The notes: generated by a model not told the origin, from the letters alone. Positions 7,006-16,286 are shown, counted from the first letter of the stretch. The stretch is 47,821 nt of DNA from Erythrobacter sp. WG (GCF_026586795.1 NZ_JAPFGY010000028.1:1-47821); one strand, 5' to 3'. Numbers and translations: made by a program.

Positions 7006-7239
7006 TGCGCGGAGGATACGCAGGCGCGGGTCATGCGGATGCTATAGGCGAGCGGCGGCGCGTGGCAAATCATCTGTGTTCATGATCCTCCTTGCGCAGC
7101 CCGCGGGGTGCGATGGTCGGTGGCCGGGGCGGGGCCGCGCGGGTGTCATGCGGCGGTGCGCTGATCGAGGTTAGGGCCATGGCGGCCCCAGCGGCGATGA
7201 TCGGCGGTCTACGGGAAAACACGCAGGAGACCATGCGCC

Positions 7240-8238
7240 ATGCAATTGAAGCCGCTTGACCAGCAGACCATCGTCATCACCGGCGGATCCTCGGGGATCG
7301 GCCTTGCCACCGCCCGCATCGCCGCCGCGCGCGGCGCCAATGTCGTCATCATCGCCCGCAGCGCCGAAGGGCTCGAGACCGCCGCGCAAGGCATCCGTGC
7401 CGAGGGCGGGCGCTGCGACACAATCCAGGCCGATGTCGGCAGCCGCGAGGACGTGGCCGCCGCGGTCGAAGAAGTGATCGCCCGCCACGGCGGCTTCGAC
7501 ACCTGGGTGAGCAACGCCGGGGTCGGCGTCTATGCCAAGCTCGAGGAGCTCTCCGACGAGGATCACCGCCAGGTGTTCGAGACGAACTACTGGGGCGTCG
7601 TCCACTGCGCCACCGAGGCGCTCCCCCACCTCAAGGCGCGCGGCGGGGCGCTGATCACGACCGGATCGATCTCCTCGCAGATGCCCGCCCCGGTGCTGTC
7701 CTCCTACACGGCGAGCAAGTACGCGGTGAAGGGCTACATCGATTCGCTGCGGCTCGAACTGATCCACGACAAGGCGCCGGTCTCGGTGACGCTGATCCAG
7801 CCCTCGGGGATCAACACGCCGTTTGCGTCCCACGCCTTGAACCAGATGGACGAGGCCGCCAAGGTCCCGCCTCCGGTCTATTCGCCCGATCTCGTCGCCG
7901 AGGCGATCCTGCGCGCGGCGGTGCATCCGACCCGCGACATGATCGTCGGCGGCGCGGGCCGGGCGATGACGCTCTTCGCGCGGCTTGTGCCGGACCTCGC
8001 CGATCAGGTCTTCGCGCGCGCCTTCTTTGCCACCGCGCTGCGCAAGGGCGAGCCCAATCGCAGCGATGCGGCGGGCTTCAGCAGCGGCGGGAGCGAGGGG
8101 CGTGTCTATGGCGACCAGTCGATGCGCCAGACCAGCCTCTACACCTTCATCCGCTCGAACCCCATCGCCTCCCTCGCCGGGGCGGCGCTGGCGGCAGGGG
8201 CGGCAGGCGTGATGAGCACCGCGCTCAAGCGCCGCTGA
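7240..8238 (+). CDS. Short-chain dehydrogenase/reductase (SDR) with C-terminal extension
   Basis: A 332-aa protein whose first ~250 residues are a classical SDR: NAD(P)-binding TGGSSGIG (14-21), NAG (92-94) and the catalytic YTASK (Tyr156, Lys160) with an upstream Ser in TTGSISS. The last ~80 residues are extra, with a Gly/Ser-rich linker and a final hydrophobic stretch (IASLAGAALAAGAAGVMST) that could anchor the protein to the membrane. AGGAG precedes the start. Substrate is unknown. SDRs of this size with a hydrophobic tail are common in sphingomonads. Confidence 0.88.
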   Translation: MQLKPLDQQTIVITGGSSGIGLATARIAAARGANVVIIARSAEGLETAAQGIRAEGGRCDTIQADVGSREDVAAAVEEVIARHGGFDTWVSNAGVGVYAKLEELSDEDHRQVFETNYWGVVHCATEALPHLKARGGALITTGSISSQMPAPVLSSYTASKYAVKGYIDSLRLELIHDKAPVSVTLIQPSGINTPFASHALNQMDEAAKVPPPVYSPDLVAEAILRAAVHPTRDMIVGGAGRAMTLFARLVPDLADQVFARAFFATALRKGEPNRSDAAGFSSGGSEGRVYGDQSMRQTSLYTFIRSNPIASLAGAALAAGAAGVMSTALKRR

Positions 8239-8442
8239 GGCGTCAGAACAGGTCGATCTTGAGCGCCGCGCTGCCCTCGGTCGGCGCGGCGCTCGCGCCT
8301 GCCGCGCGGGCCCGCCCGCACCGCGTTAACCCGATCCACAAACTTGTGCGCCATTGAAACGCCGCCGCACCGGCCTCTTCCCTCCCCCCGCCCGCGAGGC
8401 GAAAGCAGGGCGGCCCGGATGGCAGGAGCGCGGGGCGATGGC

Positions 8443-9513
8443 ATGAGCGACCTTCCGATTTCCAGCGACACCGCCGCCTTCGAGGTGGCCGCCGTGCGCG
8501 ATGCGCAGGGGCGGCTGACCGAGCCTTGCGCGCGCGCGGCGCGGGCGATGATGGCGACGCACGGCTTCGTGATCCTCACCGGGCTCTTGTCGCACGCGGA
8601 GGCCGACGCGGGCCTCGCGCTGGTGCGCGCGGCGCTCGACGATCCCGAACGCAGCCGCTGCGCCTTCGCCAGCCAGACCGACAACCGCCACCGCCGCCGC
8701 GACTTCTGCGCGCTGCCCGCAAGCCCCGAAGTCACCGCCTTCGCCGCCACCCTCGCCCGGCGGCTCGAGGATGTGCTGTCGGCCTATTGCGGGCGCGAGC
8801 ACCCGCTGCTCGAGGTGACGACGCTGACCAGCTATTTCGGCTCCTCGCACCAGTATATCCACCGCGATCCGCCCGGCGTTATCAGCCTGTTCGCCGCGCT
8901 CGAGGACGTGTCAGATGCGCAAGGGGGGACGGTGTTCGTCCCCGGCACGCAGCCAAGCGGCATCGCGGGGCGCCCGCACGATCCCGGGACCCTCGCGCTG
9001 ATGGACCTCGCCAGCATCGCCTGGAACTGGCGCATCCTGCGGCACAACCTCGCCAAGCTGTGGGCGATGCGGGGGAGCACCGAGGCACCGCTCGGCCCCG
9101 GCGAGCTGCGCGACCGGGTGTTCTCGACCAAGTGGGACGAGCACCAGCCCAACCTGCTGCGCTTCCTGATCGGCAAGAACCCGCTGTTCAGCCTCGCGAT
9201 GCTGACCCCGCCCACATTGTGGCGGCTATGGCGCCATCGCGCCGAACTGCGGCACCGCTTCCGCCTCGTCCAGACCGCGCCGAAGAAGGGCACGGTGATC
9301 CTCTACCAGAGCGATATGCTCCACGCCGGCCCCGACAACCGCTCGCCCGCCCCCCGCCGCCTGTTCAGCATGAGCCTCGCGCGCGGGCCGGTCACGGAGA
9401 AGATGTGGCATTCCGGCTATTCGCCGCACCCGACGCTGAAGGAGCGGCCGATGAGTTTCGGCGATCTGCTGAATCATCCGGCGGCGCAGGAGATCGAGCC
9501 TACTTGGGCTTAG
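8443..9513 (+). CDS. Phytanoyl-CoA dioxygenase (PhyH)-like Fe(II)/2-oxoglutarate oxygenase
   Basis: A 356-aa protein with the facial-triad pattern of Fe(II)/2-oxoglutarate enzymes: HRD at His140/Asp142 in YIHRDPPG, and a distal His294 in MLHAGPDNRS followed by the Arg that would bind 2-oxoglutarate (SPAPRRLF). Length and layout fit the PhyH family, which hydroxylates lipids and secondary metabolites. The substrate cannot be inferred. The ATG at 8443 is preferred over an in-frame start about 100 bases upstream because conserved sequence begins after it. Its 3' end overlaps the convergent next gene by 14 bases. Confidence 0.8.
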   Translation: MSDLPISSDTAAFEVAAVRDAQGRLTEPCARAARAMMATHGFVILTGLLSHAEADAGLALVRAALDDPERSRCAFASQTDNRHRRRDFCALPASPEVTAFAATLARRLEDVLSAYCGREHPLLEVTTLTSYFGSSHQYIHRDPPGVISLFAALEDVSDAQGGTVFVPGTQPSGIAGRPHDPGTLALMDLASIAWNWRILRHNLAKLWAMRGSTEAPLGPGELRDRVFSTKWDEHQPNLLRFLIGKNPLFSLAMLTPPTLWRLWRHRAELRHRFRLVQTAPKKGTVILYQSDMLHAGPDNRSPAPRRLFSMSLARGPVTEKMWHSGYSPHPTLKERPMSFGDLLNHPAAQEIEPTWA

Positions 9514-10990
9514 TGCCCTCCCGATATCGCCGCATCGCCTCATCGTAGGCCGCCTTCTCGCGGGCATATTCGGCGGCCTGCGCGTCTGCGGCGGCCTTTG
9601 CCCTGGCATAGGCCGCAGCCTCGGCCTCGGCCTTCGCGACCGCCGCGCGGTGGGCCGCGCTGGCTTTTTCGAAGGCCTCCTGATCGGCCTTGGCCTTGGC
9701 CTTCATCGCCTCCACCTCCCGGAGCTGCCTGTCCGCTTCGGCGCGGGCCGCGGCGTTGAGGCGCTCCACCTCGGCCTGATCGGTGGCGGCGCCCTGCTCT
9801 GCGGGGGACGGGGTTAGCGACGTCGCGGGTGTAAGGGATGTTTTCGGCACGGGCGTTGCGGATTTCGGCCTCGGCCCAGGCCCCCCCGCAGCCGACCCAG
9901 GCGCAGCGGGCGAAACGGGCTTCGGTGCGGGATAGCCAGCCGCGCCCCGATCAATCGCGCCGGCATCGAGCGGGACGCGTAGCAGGCGGACCGATAGCCC
10001 AGAGATCAGATCCCCGCTATCCTCTTGCGTTTCATCTCCGATACCGTAGCTGGCAACGCGCAAAGCAATGACATAGTCGCGCTTGCGGTGGGGCGTGAGT
10101 GTCCAGAATACCGCTCGCTCCACTATGCCTTTGGCGAACTGGTCTTCGACGTCCGAAATCCACGTCGCGCTGTGAACAGCTTTGGCATTGAACCCTGAAG
10201 CGTTGCCCACAGGCTTCGACCACTCTGGCCAGCTTACGGGCGCACGCAGCCGATTTCCCGCAGACGAAGGACCGCCCAGAAAATCGATGAGCTTGGCAAA
10301 GTCATTCCACTCAGGAACCCTCCAGCCAGCCGGGGCCAGCCCTCGGGAGTCGATGACGGCAAAGTAGTTATAATAGCGACCGGTCACCTCGCAGGGCTGA
10401 CTTGGATAGCAGAATGACGCCGGACGGCCTGCATTGCCCTCGGCAAAGAATTTCGCGATGTCAGTGAAATGCGGGATCGGATCGCCGTTGCGGAAGCGGT
10501 CGATGTTGAGGTTGGTCGCGAGCCATTCCTGCTGGCCGATCACGACCGAGGGCAGGTTGCGGTCGACGAAGATCGGCTCGAAGGGCTGCGTCTTGTCGGA
10601 ATTGCAGGCCCACACGTTACTGAAGGCGACCTTGGTGGTGCGCTTGGCGATCTCCTCCAGGGCGATGGCATCGGCCGCCTCGCGGGTGGCGGCGAGGCCC
10701 CAGCCATAGGCATTGCCCTCTGCGGCATCGAGCGTGCGATAGGCGCCGCAGCCGGAGCCGCTCCAGACCATCACGACCGAGCCCTTGCCGCCCCGGTCGG
10801 CGACCTCCTTCAGCGCGCGCGCCTCGGCGGCTTCGCGGCTGGGCTGGTCGTAGGCCCAGCCGAAGATGAAGCCCTTGCTGCGGTCGATCGCCAGCGCGGC
10901 GACCTGAGGCCCCTGCGCCTCTTGCGCCGCTGCCGCCGTGCAGAGCAACGTGCCGATGATGAACAGAAGCGAGTGCCAGAACCGCAGCAT
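9500..10990 (-). CDS. Exported DUF4189 - FISUMP - coiled-coil protein
   Basis: A 496-aa protein with a signal peptide (residues 1-22, cut after TAAAAQ). Residues ~25-120 resemble DUF4189, with two repeats of a GWAYDQPSREAAEARALKEV-like unit and a Cys pair. Residues ~130-330 match the FISUMP (Fibrobacter major paralogous) pattern: EWLATNLN, NGDPIP, CYPS, GRYYNYFAV, LAPAGWRVP and FLGG. A Pro/Thr/Ser linker (~345-395) follows, then an Ala/Glu/Lys coiled coil to the end. GGGGGAGGG lies 5 bases before the ATG. It is probably periplasmic or surface exposed. The domain combination is unusual and the function unknown. Confidence 0.82.
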   Translation of the reverse strand: MLRFWHSLLFIIGTLLCTAAAAQEAQGPQVAALAIDRSKGFIFGWAYDQPSREAAEARALKEVADRGGKGSVVMVWSGSGCGAYRTLDAAEGNAYGWGLAATREAADAIALEEIAKRTTKVAFSNVWACNSDKTQPFEPIFVDRNLPSVVIGQQEWLATNLNIDRFRNGDPIPHFTDIAKFFAEGNAGRPASFCYPSQPCEVTGRYYNYFAVIDSRGLAPAGWRVPEWNDFAKLIDFLGGPSSAGNRLRAPVSWPEWSKPVGNASGFNAKAVHSATWISDVEDQFAKGIVERAVFWTLTPHRKRDYVIALRVASYGIGDETQEDSGDLISGLSVRLLRVPLDAGAIDRGAAGYPAPKPVSPAAPGSAAGGPGPRPKSATPVPKTSLTPATSLTPSPAEQGAATDQAEVERLNAAARAEADRQLREVEAMKAKAKADQEAFEKASAAHRAAVAKAEAEAAAYARAKAAADAQAAEYAREKAAYDEAMRRYREGTKPK

Positions 10991-11124
10991 GTGACCCTCC
11001 CCCCGGAAGCGACGCCGGAGGATAGCACCCGCCGGGATACGCACAAGGCGGATCGCGGCCAAGGCGAAGGACGCAAGGCGGCTGGCCGTTTGCAGCGGCT
11101 GTCGGGCGAAGGCGCCCTCGCCCT

Positions 11125-11565
11125 TCACTCCCCCTTGGGGAAGAAGAACTCGCGCAGGTGTTCGCCGATGCGCGCCGGCCGCAGGGTGGCGGCGTCGATG
11201 CAGCACCACGAGGACTGCACCTCGGCGAGCACCTCCTCGCCGCGCTTGATGAGCGTCGAGTAGAAGGCGCGCGCGCCGTTGAAGCGCTCGAGCACGGTCT
11301 GGGCGATCACGTCGTCCTCGAGAAAGGCGGGCTTGCGATAGGTGATCTCGTGCTTGAGCGCGACCCATGCTTTCGACGCGACATCCTCGGCAGGCGCGAG
11401 CTTGTTCCAGTGGGCGAGCACCGCGTCCTGCACCCAATTGAGGTAGCGCGCATTGTTGACGTGGCCCATGAAGTCGATGTCGGCAGGCTCCACCTTGATC
11501 GGGTGGAGGAAGGCCGCGGGGCGGGCGGCGGGCGTGGGGTCGAGGAGGCTCGCGTTTGCTGACAT
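11125..11565 (-). CDS. Acyl-CoA thioesterase, hot-dog (4HBT/YbgC-like) fold
   Basis: A 146-aa single hot-dog-domain thioesterase. The signature D-x-D-x-x-G-H-V-N-N-x-x-Y is visible as DIDFMGHVNNARYLNWVQ, where the first Asp region is catalytic in 4-hydroxybenzoyl-CoA thioesterase relatives. It would hydrolyse acyl-CoA or acyl-ACP thioesters in the cytoplasm. It is divergent from leuC across 129 bp. Substrate chain length cannot be predicted. Confidence 0.88.
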   Translation of the reverse strand: MSANASLLDPTPAARPAAFLHPIKVEPADIDFMGHVNNARYLNWVQDAVLAHWNKLAPAEDVASKAWVALKHEITYRKPAFLEDDVIAQTVLERFNGARAFYSTLIKRGEEVLAEVQSSWCCIDAATLRPARIGEHLREFFFPKGE

Positions 11566-11694
11566 GGGTGTAAGCTAGCGCAAGAATGTGACGAAATCCA
11601 TTAAGCCGCGTGAGGAAATTGTCGCAAGCTTGCCACGGCTCGGCAATCGTGACACTTGGGCCGCACCTTGCGCCCCGAAGTGATGGACCCGAGC

Positions 11695-13125
11695 ATGGCA
11701 AGCCGCCCCCGCACCCTCTACGAGAAGATCTGGGACGCCCACGTGGTCGAGACCCGCGAGGACGGGACGGCGCTCGTCTATATCGACCGCCATCTCGTCC
11801 ACGAGGTGACGAGCCCGCAGGCCTTCGAGGCGCTGCGGATAGCCGGCCGCACGGTGCGGCGGCCCGAGCTGACGCTGGCGGTGCCCGACCACAACCTGCC
11901 GACGACCCCCCGTTTGGATTCGCGCGGACTGCCCATTCCCATCGCCGACCCGGAAAGCGCCGCCCAGCTCGCCGCGCTGGAAGCGAACGCGCCCGCCTTC
12001 GGCATCCGCTACATCCCCGCGACCGCGAAGGAGCAGGGGATCGTCCATGTCGTCGGACCCGAACAGGGCTTCTCGCTCCCCGGCACGACCATCGTCTGCG
12101 GGGATTCGCACACCGCCTGCCACGGAGGCCTCGGGGCGCTCGCCTTCGGCATCGGGACGAGCGAGGTCGAGCACGTGCTCGCGACCCAGACGCTGCTGCT
12201 CCAGCAGTCGAAGCCGATGGAGGTGCGGGTCGAGGGCGCGCTCGGGCCGGGGGTTTCCGCGAAGGACCTGATCCTCCACATCATCGGCCGGATCGGCGCG
12301 GCGGGGGGCACGGGCTACGTCATCGAGTATCGCGGCGCGGTGTTCGAGGCGATGAGCGTCGAGGAGCGCCTGACGGTTTGCAACATGAGCATCGAGGCGG
12401 GCGCGCGCGCCGGGCTGATCGCGCCGGACGATGTGACCTTCGCCTATCTCAGGGGCCGCCCGATGGCCCCGCAGGGCGCGGAGTGGGACGCGGCCGTGGC
12501 ATACTGGCGCACGCTGCGCACGGATGAAGGCGCGGTCTTCGCGAAATCGGTGGTGATCGACGCTGCCGATGTCGAACCCAGCGTCACCTGGGGCACCAGC
12601 CCCGAGGACGTCGTCCCCATCGGCGGCCGCGTGCCGCACCCCGAGGACTTCGCCGACGAGAGCAAGCGCGTCGCGGCGAAGAAGTCGCTCGACTACATGG
12701 GCCTCACCCCCGGCACCCCGATGACCGAGGTCGCGATCGAGAACGTCTTCATCGGCAGCTGCACCAACAGCCGCATCGAGGACCTGCGCGCCGCCGCCGC
12801 CGTGCTCAAGGGCCGGCGCAAGGCCGACAACGTCAGGTGGGCGATCGTCGTCCCCGGATCGGGCCTGGTGAAGGCGCAAGCGGAGGAAGAGGGCCTCGAC
12901 CGCATCTTCACGGAAGCGGGCTTCGAATGGCGCGAGCCGGGGTGTTCGGCCTGCCTCGGCATGAACCCCGACAAGGTGCCGCCGGGCGAGCGCTGCGCCT
13001 CGACCTCCAACCGCAACTTCGTCGGGCGGCAGGGTCCGGGCGCGCGCACCCACCTCGTCTCGCCCGCGATGGCGGCGGCGGCGGCGGTGACCGGGCGGCT
13101 CGCCGACGTGCGCGAATTGGTCTGA
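11695..13125 (+). CDS. leuC: LeuC, 3-isopropylmalate dehydratase large subunit
   Basis: A 476-aa aconitase-family protein that, with LeuD, isomerises 2- to 3-isopropylmalate in leucine synthesis. [28 protein letters not shown] and the 4Fe-4S cysteine motifs [13 protein letters not shown] and [10 protein letters not shown] are all present. The ATG at 11695 gives the usual N-terminus just before [10 protein letters not shown]. An in-frame ATG at 11683 is an alternative, and neither has a strong ribosome binding site. leuD lies downstream, separated by one small gene. Confidence 0.97.
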   Translation: MASRPRTLYEKIWDAHVVETREDGTALVYIDRHLVHEVTSPQAFEALRIAGRTVRRPELTLAVPDHNLPTTPRLDSRGLPIPIADPESAAQLAALEANAPAFGIRYIPATAKEQGIVHVVGPEQGFSLPGTTIVCGDSHTACHGGLGALAFGIGTSEVEHVLATQTLLLQQSKPMEVRVEGALGPGVSAKDLILHIIGRIGAAGGTGYVIEYRGAVFEAMSVEERLTVCNMSIEAGARAGLIAPDDVTFAYLRGRPMAPQGAEWDAAVAYWRTLRTDEGAVFAKSVVIDAADVEPSVTWGTSPEDVVPIGGRVPHPEDFADESKRVAAKKSLDYMGLTPGTPMTEVAIENVFIGSCTNSRIEDLRAAAAVLKGRRKADNVRWAIVVPGSGLVKAQAEEEGLDRIFTEAGFEWREPGCSACLGMNPDKVPPGERCASTSNRNFVGRQGPGARTHLVSPAMAAAAAVTGRLADVRELV

Positions 13126-13170
13126 CCGCGCGCACTTGAAACGCCCGCGCGGCAGGCGCATGGGAGTCGC

Positions 13171-13347
13171 ATGAGCGAGAAGAGAAAAAGCAACGGCAAC
13201 AAGACCGCGCTGGGCGCGGCAGCCATCGGATCGGCGGCAGTGGCGGCGGCCCTGCTCTACGCGGGACGGCGCTTCACCAAGAAGAAGCCCAACGAGCCGA
13301 CCCAGCCCGGCCCGATCCCCTCGGGCGAGCCGCCGCAGACCGATTGA
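13171..13347 (+). CDS. Small membrane protein between leuC and leuD
   Basis: A 58-aa protein: a basic N-terminus ([11 protein letters not shown]), one hydrophobic Ala/Gly-rich segment (about residues 13-31, [19 protein letters not shown]), a basic RRFTKKK stop-transfer, and a Pro-rich polar tail. GGGAG lies 5 bases before the ATG, the best ribosome binding site in this cluster. It sits between leuC and leuD with gaps of 45 and 13 bases, so it is probably co-transcribed. No family recognised, and no leucine-pathway role is implied by the sequence. Confidence 0.65.
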   Translation: MSEKRKSNGNKTALGAAAIGSAAVAAALLYAGRRFTKKKPNEPTQPGPIPSGEPPQTD

Positions 13348-13360
13348 GGGCGCGCAAGCC

Positions 13361-13960
13361 ATGCAGCCCCTCACCCGCGCCCAAGGCCGCGCCATCCCGC
13401 TCGGCCTCAAGAATGTCGACACCGACATCATCATCCCCGCCCGCTGGCTGAAGACGATCAGCCGCGAGGGGCTGGGCCAAGGCGCCTTCGAGACGATCCG
13501 CGCCGAACCCGGCAATGTCTTCGACGATCCCGCCTACGCCGGCGCCCCGATCCTCATCGCAGGCGACAATTTCGGCTGCGGATCGAGCCGCGAGCACGCC
13601 GCCTGGGCGCTTGCCGATCTCGGCATCCGCGTGGTGATCGCGCCCTCCTTCTCGGACATCTTCTCGGGCAACGCGGTCAAGAACGGAATCCTGCCCGTGG
13701 TGCTGCCGCAGGATGCGGTCGACCGGCTGCTGGACGCGGCGCGCGAGGGTCTGGAGATCAGCGTCGATCTCGAAGCGCAGACCGTCACCACCCCCTATCA
13801 GGACCGTTTCGCTTTCACCCTTGACCCGTTCCGCCGGCACTGCCTGCTGAACGGCCTCGACGAGGTGGGGCTGACCATGGCGCGGGGCGAGGCGATCGCC
13901 GCCTTCGAGGCACAGCGCACCGCCGCCCGGCCGTGGCTGATGCGCGGCACCGCCGCCTGA
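13361..13960 (+). CDS. leuD: LeuD, 3-isopropylmalate dehydratase small subunit
   Basis: A 199-aa swivel-domain subunit, normal length for LeuD (about 200 aa). Family motifs are [17 protein letters not shown] near the N-terminus, [17 protein letters not shown] (about residues 67-83) that binds substrate, and [17 protein letters not shown]. It forms the active isopropylmalate isomerase with LeuC. It starts 13 bases after the small membrane gene. Confidence 0.97.
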   Translation: MQPLTRAQGRAIPLGLKNVDTDIIIPARWLKTISREGLGQGAFETIRAEPGNVFDDPAYAGAPILIAGDNFGCGSSREHAAWALADLGIRVVIAPSFSDIFSGNAVKNGILPVVLPQDAVDRLLDAAREGLEISVDLEAQTVTTPYQDRFAFTLDPFRRHCLLNGLDEVGLTMARGEAIAAFEAQRTAARPWLMRGTAA

Positions 13961-13987
13961 CACATCACAAATACAGGGAGGACCACC

Positions 13988-14986
13988 ATGAAAGCCATCC
14001 GCACCCACCAGACCGGCGGGCCCGAGACCCTGACGCTCGACGAGATCGACACCCCCACCCCGGGCAACGGCGAGGTGCTGGTCGCGGTCAAGGCCTGCGC
14101 GATCAACTATCCCGACGGGCTCATCATCCGCGACATGTACCAGTTCAAGCCCCAGCGCCCCTTCTCGCCCGGCGGCGAGATTTCGGGCGTGATCGAGGCG
14201 GTGGGCGAAGGGGTCGAGGGCTTTGCCGTGGGTGACCGGGTGATGGCCGGGATCGGCAATGGCGGCCTTGCGGAAAAGGTCGTCGTCGCTGCCGGGCGGA
14301 TGTTCAAGGTGCCCGACGGCGTGCCGTTCGAGAAGGCGGCCAGCCTGCTGATGACCTACGGCACCACGATCCACGGCCTCAAGGACCGCGGCCATATCAA
14401 GGCGGGCGACACCGTGCTGGTGCTCGGCGCGGCGGGCGGCGTGGGCCTCTCGGCGGTCGAGCTTGCCAAGGCCTTCGGCGCGCGCGTCGTCGCGGCCGTT
14501 TCGTCCGAGGCGAAGGGCGAGGTCGCGAAGAAGGCCGGGGCGGACGAGGTGGTGATCTACCCCCGCGAGGCGATGGACAAGGATGCCTCAAAAGCCCTTG
14601 CGGACGCCTTCAAGAAGGCCTGCGGCCCCGAAGGCGCCAACATCGTCTACGACATCGTCGGCGGGCAATATTCCGAGCCTGCGCTGCGCGCCATCGCCTG
14701 GGAGGGGCGCTTTCTGGTGGTCGGCTTCCCGGCGGGGATCGCCAAGATGCCATTGAACCTCACCCTCCTCAAATCCTGCGACATCTGCGGCGTCTTCTGG
14801 GGCGCCTTCACCGCGCGCGACCCCAAGGGCTTCCACGCGCAGGTCGCCGAGCTCTTCGACCTCATGGCCGCGGGCAAGATCGACCCGCTGGTATCGGAAA
14901 CCTTCCCGCTCGAGCGCGCGGGCGATGCCATCGCCAAGCTCGAGGCGCGCGAGGCGGTCGGCAAGCTCGTCGTCACGATGGATTGA
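13988..14986 (+). CDS. NADPH:quinone oxidoreductase-like zinc-independent MDR enzyme
   Basis: A 332-aa medium-chain dehydrogenase/reductase. The N-terminal GroES-like domain lacks the zinc-binding Cys/His set (NYPDGLIIRDMYQFKP, PGGEISGVIEAVG), and the NADPH-binding motif is VLVLGAAGGVGLSAVELAKAF. These are features of the quinone oxidoreductase branch. It would reduce quinones or enoyl/enone substrates in the cytoplasm. It follows leuD by 27 bases with its own GGGAGG ribosome binding site, so it may be read through from leuCD or be independent. Confidence 0.88.
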   Translation: MKAIRTHQTGGPETLTLDEIDTPTPGNGEVLVAVKACAINYPDGLIIRDMYQFKPQRPFSPGGEISGVIEAVGEGVEGFAVGDRVMAGIGNGGLAEKVVVAAGRMFKVPDGVPFEKAASLLMTYGTTIHGLKDRGHIKAGDTVLVLGAAGGVGLSAVELAKAFGARVVAAVSSEAKGEVAKKAGADEVVIYPREAMDKDASKALADAFKKACGPEGANIVYDIVGGQYSEPALRAIAWEGRFLVVGFPAGIAKMPLNLTLLKSCDICGVFWGAFTARDPKGFHAQVAELFDLMAAGKIDPLVSETFPLERAGDAIAKLEAREAVGKLVVTMD

Positions 14987-15074
14987 TGGCCAAGCCGCGC
15001 GGCTTCGCGCTTGAAGCCGCGCCGCTGCCGCTTTATCGCTCCGGCTTGATCGTCACCGGAGGGACACAACGACC

Positions 15075-15398
15075 ATGACCGATTTCAGGGACCGCGAGCG
15101 CGCCGAGGAGGCCCACTTCGCGCTCGAGGAGGAAACCGCCTTCCGTATCCTTGCCCGCCGCAACCGGCTGCTCGGCGAATGGGCCGCGGGGCTGATGAAG
15201 CTGACGCCCGAGGAAACCGATTCCTACAGGAAGGCGGTGGTCCAGGCCGATTTCGAGGAAGCGGGCGACGAGGACGTGGTGCGGAAGGTGCTCGGCGATC
15301 TCACCGCCGCGCAGATCGATGTCAGCGAAGCCGACATCCGCGCCAAGCTGTCCGAAATGGCGGTCGAGGCGCGCCGCCAGCTCTTGGGCGGGGTGTAA
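15075..15398 (+). CDS. DUF1476 protein (F1-ATPase zeta inhibitor family)
   Basis: A 107-aa, all-helical, acidic protein starting MTDFRDRERAEEAHFALEEE, the typical DUF1476 N-terminus. Its family member in Paracoccus is the zeta subunit, which inhibits ATP hydrolysis by F1-ATPase. The inhibitory region is at the N-terminus in that protein, and is present here. The family is nearly confined to Alphaproteobacteria, supporting the taxonomic call. It is followed 5 bases later by bolA. Confidence 0.93.
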   Translation: MTDFRDRERAEEAHFALEEETAFRILARRNRLLGEWAAGLMKLTPEETDSYRKAVVQADFEEAGDEDVVRKVLGDLTAAQIDVSEADIRAKLSEMAVEARRQLLGGV

Positions 15399-15403
15399 GC
15401 CCC

Positions 15404-15637
15404 ATGCCGATGAGTGCCCGCGAGATCGAGGATGCCATCCTGGCCGCCCTGCCCGGCGCGGTGGTGGAACTCACCGATCTTGCCGGGGACGACGATCACT
15501 GGGCCGCCAAGGTCACCGCTCCGCAATTTGCCGGCCTCAGCCGCGTGGCGCAGCACAAGCTCGTCTACAATGCGCTGGGCGGGCGGATGGGCGGCGTGCT
15601 GCACGCCTTGCAAGTGACCACCGCGGTCCCCACCTGA
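15404..15637 (+). CDS. BolA family protein
   Basis: A 77-aa protein with the BolA fold. The conserved region runs through DDDHWAAKVTAPQFAGLSR and HKLVYNALGGRMGGVLHALQV, including the invariant His in QHKLVY that can ligand an Fe-S cluster with a CGFS glutaredoxin. BolA-glutaredoxin pairs sense iron or deliver Fe-S clusters, and the monothiol glutaredoxin gene is directly downstream, the standard arrangement. Two ATGs (15404 and 15410) could serve as start. Confidence 0.93.
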   Translation: MPMSAREIEDAILAALPGAVVELTDLAGDDDHWAAKVTAPQFAGLSRVAQHKLVYNALGGRMGGVLHALQVTTAVPT

Positions 15638-15674
15638 TTTTGCATCAACCCCTTGCCGAGAGGCCCAGGCCATC

Positions 15675-16004
15675 ATGTCCGACGTCAATACCCGCATTTC
15701 CGATCTCGTCAGCACCAACGACGTGGTGCTGTTCATGAAGGGCACGCCGCTCTTCCCGCAATGCGGCTTTTCGAGCCGTGCGGTCGCGATCCTCGATCAT
15801 TGCGGGGTCGCCTACGAAAGCGTCGACGTGCTCCAGGACATGGAGATCCGCCAGGGCATCAAGAACTTCTCCGACTGGCCGACCATCCCGCAGCTTTACG
15901 TGAAGGGCGAATTCGTCGGCGGCAGCGACATCATGATGGAGATGTTCGAGGCGGGCGAATTGCAGCAGCTGCTCGAGGAAAGCGGCGCCGCCAAGGCGGC
16001 CTGA
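15675..16004 (+). CDS. grxD: Monothiol glutaredoxin, Grx4 (CGFS) type
   Basis: A 109-aa glutaredoxin with active-site CGFS at Cys30 (PQCGFSSRAV), the glutathione-binding WPTIPQLYVKGEFVGG and GGSDI motifs. CGFS glutaredoxins bind a [2Fe-2S] cluster with glutathione, often with BolA, and act in Fe-S transfer and iron regulation. It follows bolA by 37 bases. Transcription of DUF1476-bolA-grxD as one unit is likely. Confidence 0.96.
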   Translation: MSDVNTRISDLVSTNDVVLFMKGTPLFPQCGFSSRAVAILDHCGVAYESVDVLQDMEIRQGIKNFSDWPTIPQLYVKGEFVGGSDIMMEMFEAGELQQLLEESGAAKAA

Positions 16005-16262
16005 TCCGGCAACCCCTCGCACCGGGGCGCGCGTTTCGGCGCGTGGCGGCCGGGTTCGGCTGTTGGACACCCTACCGGAAAGCATCGCTTAAGATCCTGT
16101 CGCAGGGGCGCAATCCCGTTGCGCGCCGCTGGCGGACCGATGGCGGTTGGTGAACCCCTGCCAGACCCCTGCCAAGGGCCTGCCAGCCGCCGCAAAGTTG
16201 CGCCTTGCCCGTCGCCAGACCCCCTCTAGCCCGTCCCAGACCCCGGCTTGCCGACCTTTGCG

Positions 16263-16286
16263 GCCATGTTTCACGTGAAACATGGC
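16263..16286. other. parS, chromosomal ParB-binding site
   Basis: The 16-base sequence TGTTTCACGTGAAACA (16267-16282) is the universal bacterial parS consensus with no mismatch. Here the symmetry extends to a perfect 24-bp palindrome (GCCA... on the left, ...TGGC on the right). ParB binds parS, loads CTP-dependent clamps and recruits SMC for origin segregation. parS sites cluster near oriC, so this window is probably in the origin-proximal part of the chromosome. The site lies between genes, not in one. Confidence 0.95.

Noticed and set aside
8239..8442. Minus-strand tail PTEGSAALKIDLF before a TGA in the gap between the SDR and PhyH genes
   Set aside because: It looks like a protein C-terminus, but no start or family resemblance is found upstream in that frame; 204 bp with no supported gene.
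11575..13515. 646-codon open frame on the minus strand
   Set aside because: Antisense to leuC and leuD, both unmistakable; the encoded sequence is Arg/Ala/Gly-rich shadow.
16145..16260. CCTGCCA/CCAGACCCC word repeats as a CRISPR or iteron array
   Set aside because: Copies are few, short and irregularly spaced; no cas or rep gene nearby.
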